Positions 1 to 9,721 of a stretch of 64,000 nt of DNA are shown one piece after another. The stretch is from assembly GCA_031423635.1 (NCBI GenBank), contig JANPFX010000077.1:11976-75975 (forward strand). The letters are read 5' to 3'. The stretch is from JANLQX01 sp031423635. GTDB taxonomy: Bacteria; Actinomycetota; Acidimicrobiia; Acidimicrobiales; JANYDT01. The first letter of the stretch is position 1. Each line of letters starts with the position of its first letter. The notes beneath the pieces are model-generated. The model saw only the letters and a list, made by a program, of their open reading frames with translations. It was not told where the DNA came from and ran no database searches. Made by a program: the position numbers and the translations under genes.

Positions 1-234
1 CTCGTACTGCTTGCCGGCAAAGTAAGGCGGCGACGTGACGACGAGCGCGACCGAACCGTCCGCAAGCGCGGCCATCGAGCGCGAGTCCCCACAGACGAAC
101 GGCTCGGCAATAGCGAACGGCGCCAGCACCGTGTCATCGTCGGACAGCCTGGGAGCGGTGAAGCGCGTGTAGAAGCCCGTGGCGTCGTGGGCCTCCCGGC
201 GGCCCGATCCAAAATTCGATGTCGTCGTGGCCAC
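1..234 (-). CDS. Site-specific DNA methyltransferase, N4-cytosine type (N-terminal part, runs off the window)
   Basis: Reading the minus strand from a GTG at 234 gives 78 residues before the window edge. They contain VCGDSRSM at about residues 47-54 and TSPPYFAGKQYE at about 67-78. TSPPY is catalytic motif IV of the beta-class amino methyltransferases, and the TSPPY form is typical of N4-cytosine enzymes, with (S/D)PPY close to the N-terminus followed by the S-adenosylmethionine-binding region later. Only the first part is present, so target sequence and restriction partner cannot be judged. An in-frame stop lies upstream near 289. The GTG start is the only reasonable initiator between that stop and the motif, but no convincing ribosome-binding site decides it. 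It is transcribed in the same direction as the adenosine deaminase gene upstream, 128 bp away. Confidence 0.75.
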   Translation of the reverse strand, partial: MATTTSNFGSGRREAHDATGFYTRFTAPRLSDDDTVLAPFAIAEPFVCGDSRSMAALADGSVALVVTSPPYFAGKQYE

Positions 235-362
235 GGTGGTAACGACGGTAGTGGGCAGCCGCGCGCGCCGCGAGTCTCGTGGGCCAGCTCACTCGCTTGG
301 GCCGGCAAACACCGGGAAAACCACGGTCTGCTGGCCGGAGCGAGCCGGCCGGCCCACGGTCG

Positions 363-1460
363 CTAGGCCGCTGCGAGTTCGGCGGCGAGCGCCGCGTAGC
401 GCGGTTTGATGACCTGCTCGATGAGGTGCAGGCGCCCGTCGAAGGCCCAGAATGCGCTCTTCATGCCGTTGACGGTGAACCAGCGGAGATCGTCGAGGCC
501 ATAGTCGAAGGTGTCGCACAGCGTGGCGAACTCCGACGACATGGAGCAGCCGCTCATCAGCCGGTTGTCGGTGTTCACCGTCACCCGGAACCGGAGTCGT
601 TTGAGCAGGTGAATGGGATGCTCAGCGATGGACCGCGCCGCGCCGGTGTGCACGTTCGAAGTCGGGCACATCTCGAGCGGCACCCGTCGATCGCGGACGT
701 AGGAAGCCAAACGGCCGAGCGCGTACGTGCCGTCGGGCCGCATGGTGATGTCGTCGACGATGCGTACTCCGTGGCCGAGGCGCTCGGCACCGCAGTACTG
801 CAGCGCCTCGTGGATCGACGGCAGACCGAACGCTTCGCCGGCATGGATCGTCGTATGGAAGTTCGCCTCGTGGATGCGATTGAACGCCCCGAGATGACGA
901 GACGGCGGGAAGCCGTCCTCCGGTCCAGCGATGTCGAAACCGATCACGTTGTTGTCCCGATGGCGGATCGCCAGCTCGGCGATCTCGAACGAGTGCGCCT
1001 CCTGGCGCATCGCCGACAGCAGGGTGCCGATGGTGATGGTGTTCCCGGCGGATTCGGCCGACTTGCGACCGAGCTCGAAGCCCTCGACGACGGCGTCGAC
1101 AACGTCGTCGAGGCTGAGGCCCTTCTTGAGGTGCTGTTCGGGGGCGAAGCGGATCTCGGCATAGACGACGCCGTCGGCGGCGAGGTCCTCGGCGGCCTCC
1201 GCAGCGATTCGGGTGAGCGCGTCACGGTCCTGCATCACGCCAACGGTGTGGTCGAAGGTGGAGAGGTACAGCGGAAGCGACAGCCGGTCGGCGCCTTCGC
1301 GGATCTTCGCCGCAAGTTCGTCCGGGTCGGTCGAGGGCAGGCCGGCGTAGCCGAACTCCTTGGCCAGCTCGATCATCGTTTGGGGACGCAATCCGCCATC
1401 GAGATGATCGTGGAGCAGGACCTTCGGGGCTCGGCGGATGACTTCCAGCGAAAGGCTCAT
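363..1460 (-). CDS. add: Adenosine deaminase
   Basis: 365 residues, normal length for the family. It deaminates adenosine or deoxyadenosine to inosine in the cytosol. Visible motifs are the zinc-binding HDHLDGG near residues 17-23, the HAGE segment that carries a catalytic Glu, ERLGHGVRI with a zinc-binding His, MCPTSN, and VTVNTDNRLMSG with the catalytic Asp region. The ATG at 1460 was chosen because it directly precedes the conserved N-terminal strand; the open frame extends further upstream but that extension is Arg-rich and not family-like. It is divergent from ridA (126 bp apart). Together with the nucleoside hydrolase, cytidine deaminase and nucleoside ABC importer nearby it forms a purine/pyrimidine nucleoside salvage neighbourhood. 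Confidence 0.93.
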   Translation of the reverse strand: MSLSLEVIRRAPKVLLHDHLDGGLRPQTMIELAKEFGYAGLPSTDPDELAAKIREGADRLSLPLYLSTFDHTVGVMQDRDALTRIAAEAAEDLAADGVVYAEIRFAPEQHLKKGLSLDDVVDAVVEGFELGRKSAESAGNTITIGTLLSAMRQEAHSFEIAELAIRHRDNNVIGFDIAGPEDGFPPSRHLGAFNRIHEANFHTTIHAGEAFGLPSIHEALQYCGAERLGHGVRIVDDITMRPDGTYALGRLASYVRDRRVPLEMCPTSNVHTGAARSIAEHPIHLLKRLRFRVTVNTDNRLMSGCSMSSEFATLCDTFDYGLDDLRWFTVNGMKSAFWAFDGRLHLIEQVIKPRYAALAAELAAA

Positions 1461-1586
1461 GTCCCATTCTTGCCTGCGACCGAGAGGGTGGCGCCCCGCA
1501 CCACGGCCGCGCCCGCGGTGAGCGGTCACGGACGTCCGACCGCAGGTCCGGCCGATCTCGCCCCTTCTCGCGTAACCTCGCCTGCC

Positions 1587-1997
1587 ATGTCGGATCGTCA
1601 GCGGATTTCGTCGGGTCTGCCCTACGAGCTCATCGTCGGGTACAGCCGGGCCATCCGTGTCCACGAGCACGTCTACGTCTCCGGCACCACCCCGCAGTGG
1701 GAGAACGGCACGGTCGACCCCGATCCGGAGCGTCAGGTGCGGCGCTGCTTCGAGATCATCGAGAAGGCGCTGATGGAGGCGGGCGGTTCATTGGCCGGCG
1801 TCGTCCGCACGCGTATCTACCTGACGAGCACCGACACGGTGCGGGCCGTCGAGAAGGTGCACGGCGAACTGTTCGGAGACGTCCGTCCGGCGAACTCCAC
1901 GGTCGTCGTGGCGGCACTCCTCAATCCGGCCTGGAAGGTCGAGATCGAAGCCGACGCCGTCATCGGGTCGAGGGACCGCGAACGCACCGGGAGCTGA
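1587..1997 (+). CDS. RidA family protein (YjgF/YER057c/UK114)
   Basis: 136 residues, a single RidA domain. Family members hydrolyse reactive enamine/imine intermediates or related amides. The sequence has the typical VYVSGTTP strand, QVRRCFEIIEKAL helix, VVRTRIYLTS (Arg of the ligand pocket) and a C-terminal KVEIEADAV strand. The ATG at 1587 immediately precedes SDRQRISSG, the usual family N-terminus. It lies 6 bp upstream of the nucleoside hydrolase gene and is very probably cotranscribed with it. The acting substrate is not evident: the clade and exact enzymatic role cannot be told from this sequence alone. Confidence 0.85.
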   Translation: MSDRQRISSGLPYELIVGYSRAIRVHEHVYVSGTTPQWENGTVDPDPERQVRRCFEIIEKALMEAGGSLAGVVRTRIYLTSTDTVRAVEKVHGELFGDVRPANSTVVVAALLNPAWKVEIEADAVIGSRDRERTGS

Positions 1998-2003
1998 GCC
2001 GTC

Positions 2004-2957
2004 ATGACCGGGCCGTCCACACCTCGGGTCCTCATCGACTGCGATCCCGGTCACGACGATGTCTTCGCGATCGCCGTCGCGGCGCAGCACTGTGCCATCG
2101 TCGGGGTCACGACGGTAGCGGGCAACTCTCCGCTGACGAACACCACCCGTAACGCGTTGATCGCCATGGATCTGTTCGGTCTGCACTTCGTGCCGGTGCA
2201 CAGCGGGTCTGCAGTACCGGTGAATGGTCAAGAGGGACGCTATCCCGAGGCGCATGGGCGTTCCGGTCTCGATGGGCCGGTGCCCCGCACACCCTCGCGC
2301 GGTGTCGACGGGACCGACGCCGTATCGTTCATCATCGACACGGTGCGGGCGACCGAAGGATTGTGGCTCGTCCCGATCGGTCCCCTGACCAACATCGCCC
2401 TTGCGCTGCGCCGCGCCCCCGACATCTCGCGACGAGTGGCCGGCATCTCGATCATGGGTGGGTCACTGACGCACGGGAACATGACGAGTGCGGCGGAGTT
2501 CAACATCTGGTTCGACCCCGAGGCCGCCGACGAGGTGTTCCGGTCCGGCGCGCCGATGATGATGTGCGGCCTCGACCTGACCCATCAGGTAGCGGCCGAC
2601 GGGAGATTCATCGACGCGTTGGAGTCGCACGGGACCGACACCTCGCGTTTCTGTGCCGAGCTGATGCGCTTCTACCACGGGTACTCAGCGCGCTTAGTTC
2701 ACCTGGAGGGCGAGTCCGCGTATCGTCACCGGGTCCCGATGCATGATCCCTGCGCGGTGATGGCGATCACCCATCCGCACCTCTTCACCGTCGAACGCCT
2801 GCACGTCGTGGTCGAGACTGCGGGGACGCACACCCGGGGCATGACCCACCCGGACCTCCGCCCGTGGGCCGACCCGACCCGTGCGAACGTCGACGCTGTC
2901 GTCGTCGCCCGCCGTGATCAGGCGCTCGATGTCGTTCTTGGCGCCCTGATGCGTTGA
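2004..2957 (+). CDS. Nucleoside hydrolase (IunH/RihA-like)
   Basis: 317 residues, full length for the inosine-uridine preferring nucleoside hydrolase family. The enzyme cleaves the N-glycosidic bond of ribonucleosides to base and ribose. The calcium-binding Asp cluster signature DCDPGHDD sits at about residues 12-19; VGVTTVAGN, PIGPLTNIALAL, IMGGS and FNIWFDPEAA follow in the order expected, and HDPCAV near residue 247 supplies the late conserved His-Asp. The ATG at 2004 follows ridA by 6 bp. Substrate preference cannot be deduced. It is convergent with cytidine deaminase, with copy 1 of the composite repeat between the two 3' ends. Confidence 0.9.
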   Translation: MTGPSTPRVLIDCDPGHDDVFAIAVAAQHCAIVGVTTVAGNSPLTNTTRNALIAMDLFGLHFVPVHSGSAVPVNGQEGRYPEAHGRSGLDGPVPRTPSRGVDGTDAVSFIIDTVRATEGLWLVPIGPLTNIALALRRAPDISRRVAGISIMGGSLTHGNMTSAAEFNIWFDPEAADEVFRSGAPMMMCGLDLTHQVAADGRFIDALESHGTDTSRFCAELMRFYHGYSARLVHLEGESAYRHRVPMHDPCAVMAITHPHLFTVERLHVVVETAGTHTRGMTHPDLRPWADPTRANVDAVVVARRDQALDVVLGALMR

Positions 2958-3045
2958 CGGTGATCGTCCGCCGGCCCGGGCCGGCCTTCACCAGCATCGC
3001 GGTTGGGATCGGTTGCCCAACGGTCGGAACCGGTCGCCATCTGCG

Positions 3046-3193
3046 GCTGAACGCCTCCTAGCCACGTTCGGAGGTGTTCTGCCCCCATATATGGGGGCAA
3101 CCTCTCTCCCAGTGGCACCGGCCACTCGTGTTGCGAGCAGTCGAGCGAAGCGAGCGGCGCAGCGCCATTGAACAGAGGGGCAACCTCTCTTCC
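3046..3193 (-). repeat. Composite intergenic repeat, copy 1
   Basis: Reading on the minus strand from the cdd stop, the order is: 17-mer GGGAGAGAGGTTGCCCC with one mismatch (3193-3177), a conserved block rich in GCTCGC-type short hairpins (about 3176-3111), a second exact 17-mer (3110-3094), the palindrome GCCCCCATATATGGGGGC (3098-3081), then a hairpin of 15-nt arms around a 7-nt loop (3082-3068, loop 3067-3061, 3060-3046). The distal arm here is degenerate, so this hairpin is imperfect. The same modules in the same order recur at 34470-34702, 42300-42364 and 48742-48888. It starts 4 bp past the cdd stop. Confidence 0.9.
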
Positions 3194-3197
3194 AATG

Positions 3198-3596
3198 TCA
3201 GTGGAGGTCGTCGGGGCCGAAGGAGTCGGGGAGGATGTCGTCGAGGGTTTTGATGCCGCCGACGCCTTTGACGAGGAGTTGTTTGCCGCCGTGTTCGAGG
3301 AGCAGCTGGCGGCAGCGGCCGCACGGGGCGAGGACGTAGCCCTCGGCGTGGACCGCGACGAACGCCACGAGGCGTCCACCACCGCTCGCCATGAGCGACG
3401 ACACCAGCCCGCACTCGGCGCAGAGCCCGAGACCGTAGGACGCGTTCTCGACGTTGCAGCCGGTGACGATGCGCCCGTCGTCGACCAGAGCGGCGGCGCC
3501 GACCGGGAACTTGGAATACGGGGCGTAGGACTTCTCGGTCATGGCGAGCGCCGCGGCGTGCAGCGCATCCCAGTCGACGGTCGGGGGAGAGGACAC
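3198..3596 (-). CDS. cdd: Cytidine deaminase
   Basis: 132 residues, the size of the homotetrameric bacterial enzyme. It deaminates cytidine or deoxycytidine to uridine. Zinc site: CAE (within GLCAECGLV) with the catalytic Glu, and PCGRC further on. FPVGAA and GCNVENASYG are the substrate-binding signatures. The GTG at 3596 was chosen because it lies 4 bp after the stop of the permease gene nupQ and gives a family-like N-terminus; longer upstream frames would overlap nupQ and look Arg-rich. It is the last gene of the importer operon nupO-nupP-nupQ-cdd, which links uptake of pyrimidine nucleosides to their first catabolic step. Confidence 0.92.
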   Translation of the reverse strand: MSSPPTVDWDALHAAALAMTEKSYAPYSKFPVGAAALVDDGRIVTGCNVENASYGLGLCAECGLVSSLMASGGGRLVAFVAVHAEGYVLAPCGRCRQLLLEHGGKQLLVKGVGGIKTLDDILPDSFGPDDLH

Positions 3597-3600
3597 CGAT

Positions 3601-4830
3601 CTACCCCGCCTGTCCCTTGATGTACGGCCGACCGCTCTCGGCCGGGGGTCGTTGGCGCTTCGAGGCAACCGTGAGCACGATCAGGGTCAGCAGATACGGC
3701 AGGGCTTTGATCAATGCGTCATTGATGATCTCGTTGGCCGAGGCGAACCACAACACGAACGCGGCAACGACCCCCAGCCCGGCGGCCGGCTTGAAGCGCT
3801 TCTTCGCCACGTTCCATGCGGCTGCCAGCAGGAACGAGAGGCCCACGGCGCCGATGACCGCACGCGACTCGAGACCGAGCTGGAAACCGACGGACTGGCT
3901 GAAGCTGAACAGCAGCGCACCGATCGACAGCAGGCCGGGCATCCAGTTGCCGAAGATCATGGCGGCCAGGCCCAGGTAGCCCCGGTTCGCCGTCATGCCC
4001 TGCTGATACTTGAGGCTGTCGAGGACCAGCCAGGCACCACCGAGACCGGCCAGGCTGCCGGAGATGAGCAGCGCCATCCACCGGGTGAAGATGACGTTCA
4101 CGCCGAGGGACTCGGCGGCGGCCGGCTTCTCGCCACTGCTGCGAAGGCGCAGACCGAACGGCGTCCGCCAGACCAGATACCAGATCGCCGGGATGAGGAG
4201 GAGCAGGAGAACCGACGACCAGGCGACCTCGATGGTGAAGCCCCGGACCGTGCCAGCGAGGTCGGAGAGGAGGAACCACCGCTTGTCCTCGATGGTCTGA
4301 AGCCAGTCGCCGATGAACGGGATGGAGAACTTGCTGCCGAAGTTCCGCACCGACGGAGAGTCGGCGATGGTGCCGAGGTCGCCTTCGCGGCCCTTTCCGT
4401 CGAAGAAGATGCCGGAGAGGTAGCGGACGAGGCCCACCGACAAGATGTTGATCGCGACGCCGGCCACCGTCTGATCGACGGCGAACGTCACGGTGGCAAG
4501 GGCGAGGAGTGCCCCACCGAGGAAGCCGCCGATGAGCCCCCCGAGAAGCGCCCCCCACGGCCCGAAGTGCCAGCCGAGATAGCCGGCACCCCACGTGCCC
4601 ATGATCATCATGCCCTCGAGGCCGATGTTGAACACCCCGGCGCGCTCGGCGACGAGTCCTCCGAGTCCGGCGAGGATCACCGGAACGGCAAAGCCAAGAG
4701 CGGTGCTGACCGTCGATGACCCGGTGAGTCCCGGAGCACTGAACAGCCGGGCGGAGATCGAGAGGAGGAGTACAACACCGAGGGCGCTGAGCGAAGCGCG
4801 CTGCCATCCGTTCAGGCGGACATTCATCAT
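3601..4830 (-). CDS. nupQ: Nucleoside ABC transporter permease (NupQ/YufQ-like)
   Basis: 409 residues, hydrophobic throughout, in the branched-chain-amino-acid/BMP permease family. It is one of the two membrane subunits of an importer fed by a BMP (PnrA-like) binding protein. GGLVAERAGVFNIGLEGMMI near residues 58-77 is the highly conserved family signature, and the coupling-helix region LRLRSSGEKPAAAESLGVN follows. Two adjacent ATGs occur (4830 and 4827); the first forms an ATGA overlap with the stop of nupP, as in translationally coupled operons. A long loop around residues 150-190 is larger than in Bacillus NupQ (about 320 residues). cdd follows after 4 bp. Confidence 0.9.
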   Translation of the reverse strand: MMNVRLNGWQRASLSALGVVLLLSISARLFSAPGLTGSSTVSTALGFAVPVILAGLGGLVAERAGVFNIGLEGMMIMGTWGAGYLGWHFGPWGALLGGLIGGFLGGALLALATVTFAVDQTVAGVAINILSVGLVRYLSGIFFDGKGREGDLGTIADSPSVRNFGSKFSIPFIGDWLQTIEDKRWFLLSDLAGTVRGFTIEVAWSSVLLLLLIPAIWYLVWRTPFGLRLRSSGEKPAAAESLGVNVIFTRWMALLISGSLAGLGGAWLVLDSLKYQQGMTANRGYLGLAAMIFGNWMPGLLSIGALLFSFSQSVGFQLGLESRAVIGAVGLSFLLAAAWNVAKKRFKPAAGLGVVAAFVLWFASANEIINDALIKALPYLLTLIVLTVASKRQRPPAESGRPYIKGQAG

Positions 4831-5917
4831 GCGCCGGCTTCCTGCAGCTTCGCCGCGTGTGTTCTTGCTGCAGCCTCTCGGATGATGGTGGCGAGGGTCT
4901 TGCGTTCCCAGACGGCGTAGACGATGACCGCGATGAACAACAGGGAGCCTTGGAGGATCACGGCGATCTCGCCGGGGATCCCGACCGTGACCAGACCGCG
5001 GGCGCCCTGGTCGAGTGCGGCCCAGAGAAAGGCCGCTGCAGCGACACCGATGGGATGGTTACGCCCGAGCAGGGCGATCCCGATGCCGGTGAAACCGAGC
5101 ATGCCCGGGAACCGGTCACCGTAGGAGAGCTGATCGTTGGCCGAGAGCACGATCCCCATCCCGATGAGTCCGGCACATGCGCCCGAGATGAGCATCGTGA
5201 TCATCATCATTCGCTTGGGGTTGATGCCCGCTGATCGGGCGGCTGAGGCGTTGCCGCCCGAGGCCCGCAGGTCGAAGCCGAATCGGGTGCGGTAGACGAT
5301 CAGATAGAACGCCACGCCGACGACCATCGCGATGAGGACGTAGCTCTGGATCTTGGCGTCACCGATCTTGAAGACGGGAAGCTGACCGTTCTTGGGGATC
5401 GGACGGGTCGAGCCGTACTCGGGCCGGTTCGGATCGCGGAAGTGCGTCCACTTGCTCTGCATCAGGTAACTGATGAGCGACAGCCCAACGCCGTTCAGCA
5501 TGATGCCGATGAGGACGGGGTTCACGTTGCGGGTGACGTTGAGGATCCCGATGAGCGACGCCCAGATCGCGCCGGCCACGATCGCCGTCAAGAGGGTCAC
5601 GGCGACGTGCAGCGGGGCCGGGAGGTCGATGGCGGCGCCGACGACCGCGCCGAACATCGCCGCCACCTGGTATTGGACGTTCGTGCCGATGTTGAAGACG
5701 TTCATCTTCAGAGCGATGGCGACGGCGATGGCGCTCACGTAATAGCGGGCACCGACATTTATGGCGGTGACCACACCGTCGAGATTGGCGAAGTTCTTCC
5801 ACATCGCCCGGTAGGCGGTGAGCGGGTTGTGACCCGAGACCAGAAGGACGACGGACGCGATGGCGAAGGCGAGCGCAAGCGCAAGCGCCGCCGGTGTGAG
5901 CGTCTTCTTGAGGTTCT

Positions 5918-5921
<4 letters not shown>
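4827..5921 (-). CDS. nupP: Nucleoside ABC transporter permease (NupP/YufP-like)
   Basis: 364 residues with an N-terminal transmembrane helix followed by about eight more. Family hallmarks are KMNVFNIGTNVQYQVAAM near residues 70-90 and the coupling helix FDLRASGGNASAARSAGIN in the C-terminal half. It pairs with the downstream permease in the heterodimeric channel. The ATG at 5921 overlaps the nupO stop by 4 bp and its own stop overlaps the nupQ start by 4 bp, so expression of the three is probably coupled. Transported substrate is inferred from the neighbouring BMP protein and cytidine deaminase, not from the permease itself. Confidence 0.9.
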
Positions 5922-7465
<1,544 letters not shown>

Positions 7466-7543
7466 CGCGTTCGCTGTTCCTTGCTGCGTCGTCGAGGGAC
7501 GTCGGACGGTTTCGTCATGACCACGCCTTCCTAGCAGAAAAGC

Positions 7544-7573
7544 AAACGGGGCGACCCGAAGGTCGCCCCGTTT
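7544..7573 (-). terminator. Rho-independent terminator or attenuating hairpin between nupN and nupO
   Basis: On the minus strand a perfect 13-bp stem (AAACGGGGCGACC with its complement) is closed by a TTCG loop, an exceptionally stable tetraloop, and is followed by GTTTGCTTTTCTGC, a T-rich tail. It lies 38 bp after the nupN stop and 79 bp before the nupO start. A partial terminator or 3'-end stabiliser here would give more binding protein than ATPase and permease, a common arrangement in importer operons. Confidence 0.85.
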
Positions 7574-7610
7574 CACACGGTTCGCGTTCGGCGCAAAGCG
7601 CCTCGTGCGA

Positions 7611-8681
7611 CTACTTGCGGGTCGGCACCTTCGGCACGACGATCTTGCCGCTGATGATGTCCTTCTTGACCTTCTCGACCTTGGCGATGAGGGAAGCCTT
7701 CAGCGCCTTGTTGCTCTTGGCGTATCCCACGCCGTCGGCCGCGAGGCCGAGCGTGACCGTGCCGGTGGCGGGCTTGCCGCTGTTGTACGCCTTGATGGCT
7801 TCGTAGGCGGCGACGTCAACACGCTTGAGCATCGAGGTGAGGATGTAGTCGCGGCCGTTGGCCTGGGAGATGGTCTGGTATTGATCGGAGTCGACCCCGA
7901 TGGCCCAGATCTGGCCGGGCTTCTTGCCCGACTCCTTGGCGGCGATGAACGCACCGTTGCCGGTGGATCCGGCGGCGACGTAGATCACGTCAATGCCCGA
8001 CTTGTACATGGCGGCGGCGATGGCCTTGCCCTTCGGGACGTCGGTGAAGCCGGAGAAGTCCGGCGGAGCCGAGGCGTACTTCTGGGTGATCTTGATGTTC
8101 TTCTTGGCCGCCTTGGCTCCGGCCTCGAAGCCGGCCTCGAATCGCTTGATCAGATCGATCTCGACGCCTCCGATGAAGCCGACCTTGCCGGTCTTCGTGG
8201 TGCTACCGGCGATGTAACCGACGAGGTAGGAACCTTCCTGCTCGGAGAACAGGTAGCCGGCGGCGTTGGCGAGCGGCGCACCCTTGGTGGCACCGTCATC
8301 CTGGTCGGAGAGGGCATCGTCGATCGACGCAAACGCGATGGTGGGGTTGGCCTTGGCGCCCTTGGAGCAGTCCGGCGTCCAGAGGAAGCCGATGCAGATG
8401 ATCAGACCGTTCTTGGCGGCGATGACGGTCTTGAGGCGCTCGGCGCGGTCACCGTCGGCACCCGACGGAACCGACTCGGTGGCCTTGAGACCAGAGAATT
8501 CGGCCTTGGCCTTGTCGAGGCCGGCGGCAGCCGCGTCGTTGAACGACTTGTCGCCACGACCGGTCAAGTCGAACATCAGGGCGACGGACTTCGGCTCCTG
8601 CGACTGCGCGGCCGGGGCGGCGATCAGTGCAAGAGCACTGGCCATCGCGACGCCGGCAACGGCTTTGCGGGTGATCTTCAT
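7611..8681 (-). CDS. nupN: BMP family (PnrA-like) nucleoside-binding protein of the ABC importer
   Basis: 356 residues. Cleavable signal peptide: basic MKITRK, hydrophobic core, and an AAPAAQSQ cleavage area. There is no lipobox Cys, unlike many Gram-positive BMP lipoproteins, so this binding protein looks secreted, or held by another means. Mature part has the family motifs LMFDLTGRGDKSFND, FLFSEQEGSYLVGYIAG-like AGYLFSEQEGSYLVGY, and GFIGGVEIDLIKRFEAGF. The ATG at 8681 is preceded by GGAGGG at a spacing of about 9 bases. It captures nucleosides for the NupOPQ importer downstream. The 266-bp region upstream (8682-8947) is a shared divergent promoter with the crtT-like gene. Confidence 0.9.
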   Translation of the reverse strand: MKITRKAVAGVAMASALALIAAPAAQSQEPKSVALMFDLTGRGDKSFNDAAAAGLDKAKAEFSGLKATESVPSGADGDRAERLKTVIAAKNGLIICIGFLWTPDCSKGAKANPTIAFASIDDALSDQDDGATKGAPLANAAGYLFSEQEGSYLVGYIAGSTTKTGKVGFIGGVEIDLIKRFEAGFEAGAKAAKKNIKITQKYASAPPDFSGFTDVPKGKAIAAAMYKSGIDVIYVAAGSTGNGAFIAAKESGKKPGQIWAIGVDSDQYQTISQANGRDYILTSMLKRVDVAAYEAIKAYNSGKPATGTVTLGLAADGVGYAKSNKALKASLIAKVEKVKKDIISGKIVVPKVPTRK

Positions 8682-8947
8682 GGAGTTTGACCCTCCGAGG
8701 GTGTGATGTAGGGGCCGCACTCCGCGGAAGCGGTGTTGCGGACCGGGTTTGGTCCCACGTGACGTTAACGGGCTGAACAGGGTGCAGCAATCAGAACTTG
8801 GGTCCGGTTCACGAGATTGCAACACGGGTCGGGCGAAGTGCCTCGAGAAAGGTCGTTGGACTGGTGATGGGACGGACACCCGACCGCGCCCGGACGACGT
8901 GCGGTCGGGAACGCGGTAGGCGACTCGAACAACTACGTTCGTCGGCA

Positions 8948-9721
8948 GTGTCCACCTCGTCCCGTTCACTCCGTTCACGCAAACGCGAGGTCCCCGCCGA
9001 TTTCGATGTCGTGGCCGGGCACTACGACCTTCTGGTCAAGCGCAACCCCGGCTACGTCGAGCACCTTGCGCTGAGCGCCGCCCGGCTGGGCCTCGCCGAC
9101 GGGGGCCGCGGTATGCGGCTGCTCGATCTGTGTTGCGGGACGGGGCTCTCCACCGCCGGGCTCCTGGCGAGCTATCCCCACGCCGAGATCGTCGGACTCG
9201 ACGCATCGATCGGCATGCTCGAGCTCGCTCGGGCGAAGCCGGCGCTGCGCCAAGCCGGCGTGCACTTCGTGCACGGTGATGCCATGGATCCAACGGGTGC
9301 AGTGGCCGGGGCCTTCGGTGTGGCTCCAGAGGAACTCGCGCTCGATGGGATCGTGATGGCCTACGGGATTCGGAACATGCCCGACGCCGACGAGTGCCTC
9401 GCCCGACTCCTGCCACTCCTCAAGCCGGGTGCGCCGATCTGCTTCCACGAGTACTCCGTGGCCCATTCGCCCCGGTCCAAGGGCACCTGGACGGCGGTCG
9501 CGTGGGGAATCATCATCCCGTCCGGCTTCATCGCCGCCCGCCACACCCGCATCTACCGCTACCTGTGGCGCAGCGTGCTCGACTTCGACGGCCGTCCGCA
9601 GTTCGAGGAACGCCTGAGCGGACACGGTTTCGACGACGTGCGTACCGAACCGATGGACGGCTGGCAGAAGGACATCGTCCATTCGTTCCTGGCCCGGCGG
9701 CCGGTCGCGAACCAACCGTGA
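8948..9721 (+). CDS. Class I SAM-dependent methyltransferase, CrtT/UbiE-like
   Basis: 257 residues from a GTG at 8948; upstream frame is Arg-rich and not family-like. SAM-binding motif I is LLDLCCGTGLST, followed by EIVGLDASIGMLELAR (post I) and ALDGIVMAYGIRNMPDADE, as in menaquinone/ubiquinone methyltransferases. Its stop overlaps the start of the CrtU-like gene (GTGA), so the two are translationally coupled. In known aromatic-carotenoid clusters a methyltransferase called CrtT sits next to crtU, so a role with carotenoids is the best contextual guess; a role in quinone methylation cannot be excluded from sequence. Confidence 0.75.
   Translation: MSTSSRSLRSRKREVPADFDVVAGHYDLLVKRNPGYVEHLALSAARLGLADGGRGMRLLDLCCGTGLSTAGLLASYPHAEIVGLDASIGMLELARAKPALRQAGVHFVHGDAMDPTGAVAGAFGVAPEELALDGIVMAYGIRNMPDADECLARLLPLLKPGAPICFHEYSVAHSPRSKGTWTAVAWGIIIPSGFIAARHTRIYRYLWRSVLDFDGRPQFEERLSGHGFDDVRTEPMDGWQKDIVHSFLARRPVANQP

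Noticed and set aside
279..1586. Long plus-strand open frame antisense to adenosine deaminase, joined to ridA
   Set aside because: High GC keeps antisense frames open. The product has no family features and the real genes are add on the minus strand and ridA from 1587.
3058..3414. Peptides such as VLRAVERSERRSAQ encoded by the composite repeat
   Set aside because: The frame is open in several copies because the repeat is GC-rich. It has no start signal and the repeat shows pairing-type conservation rather than codon-type.
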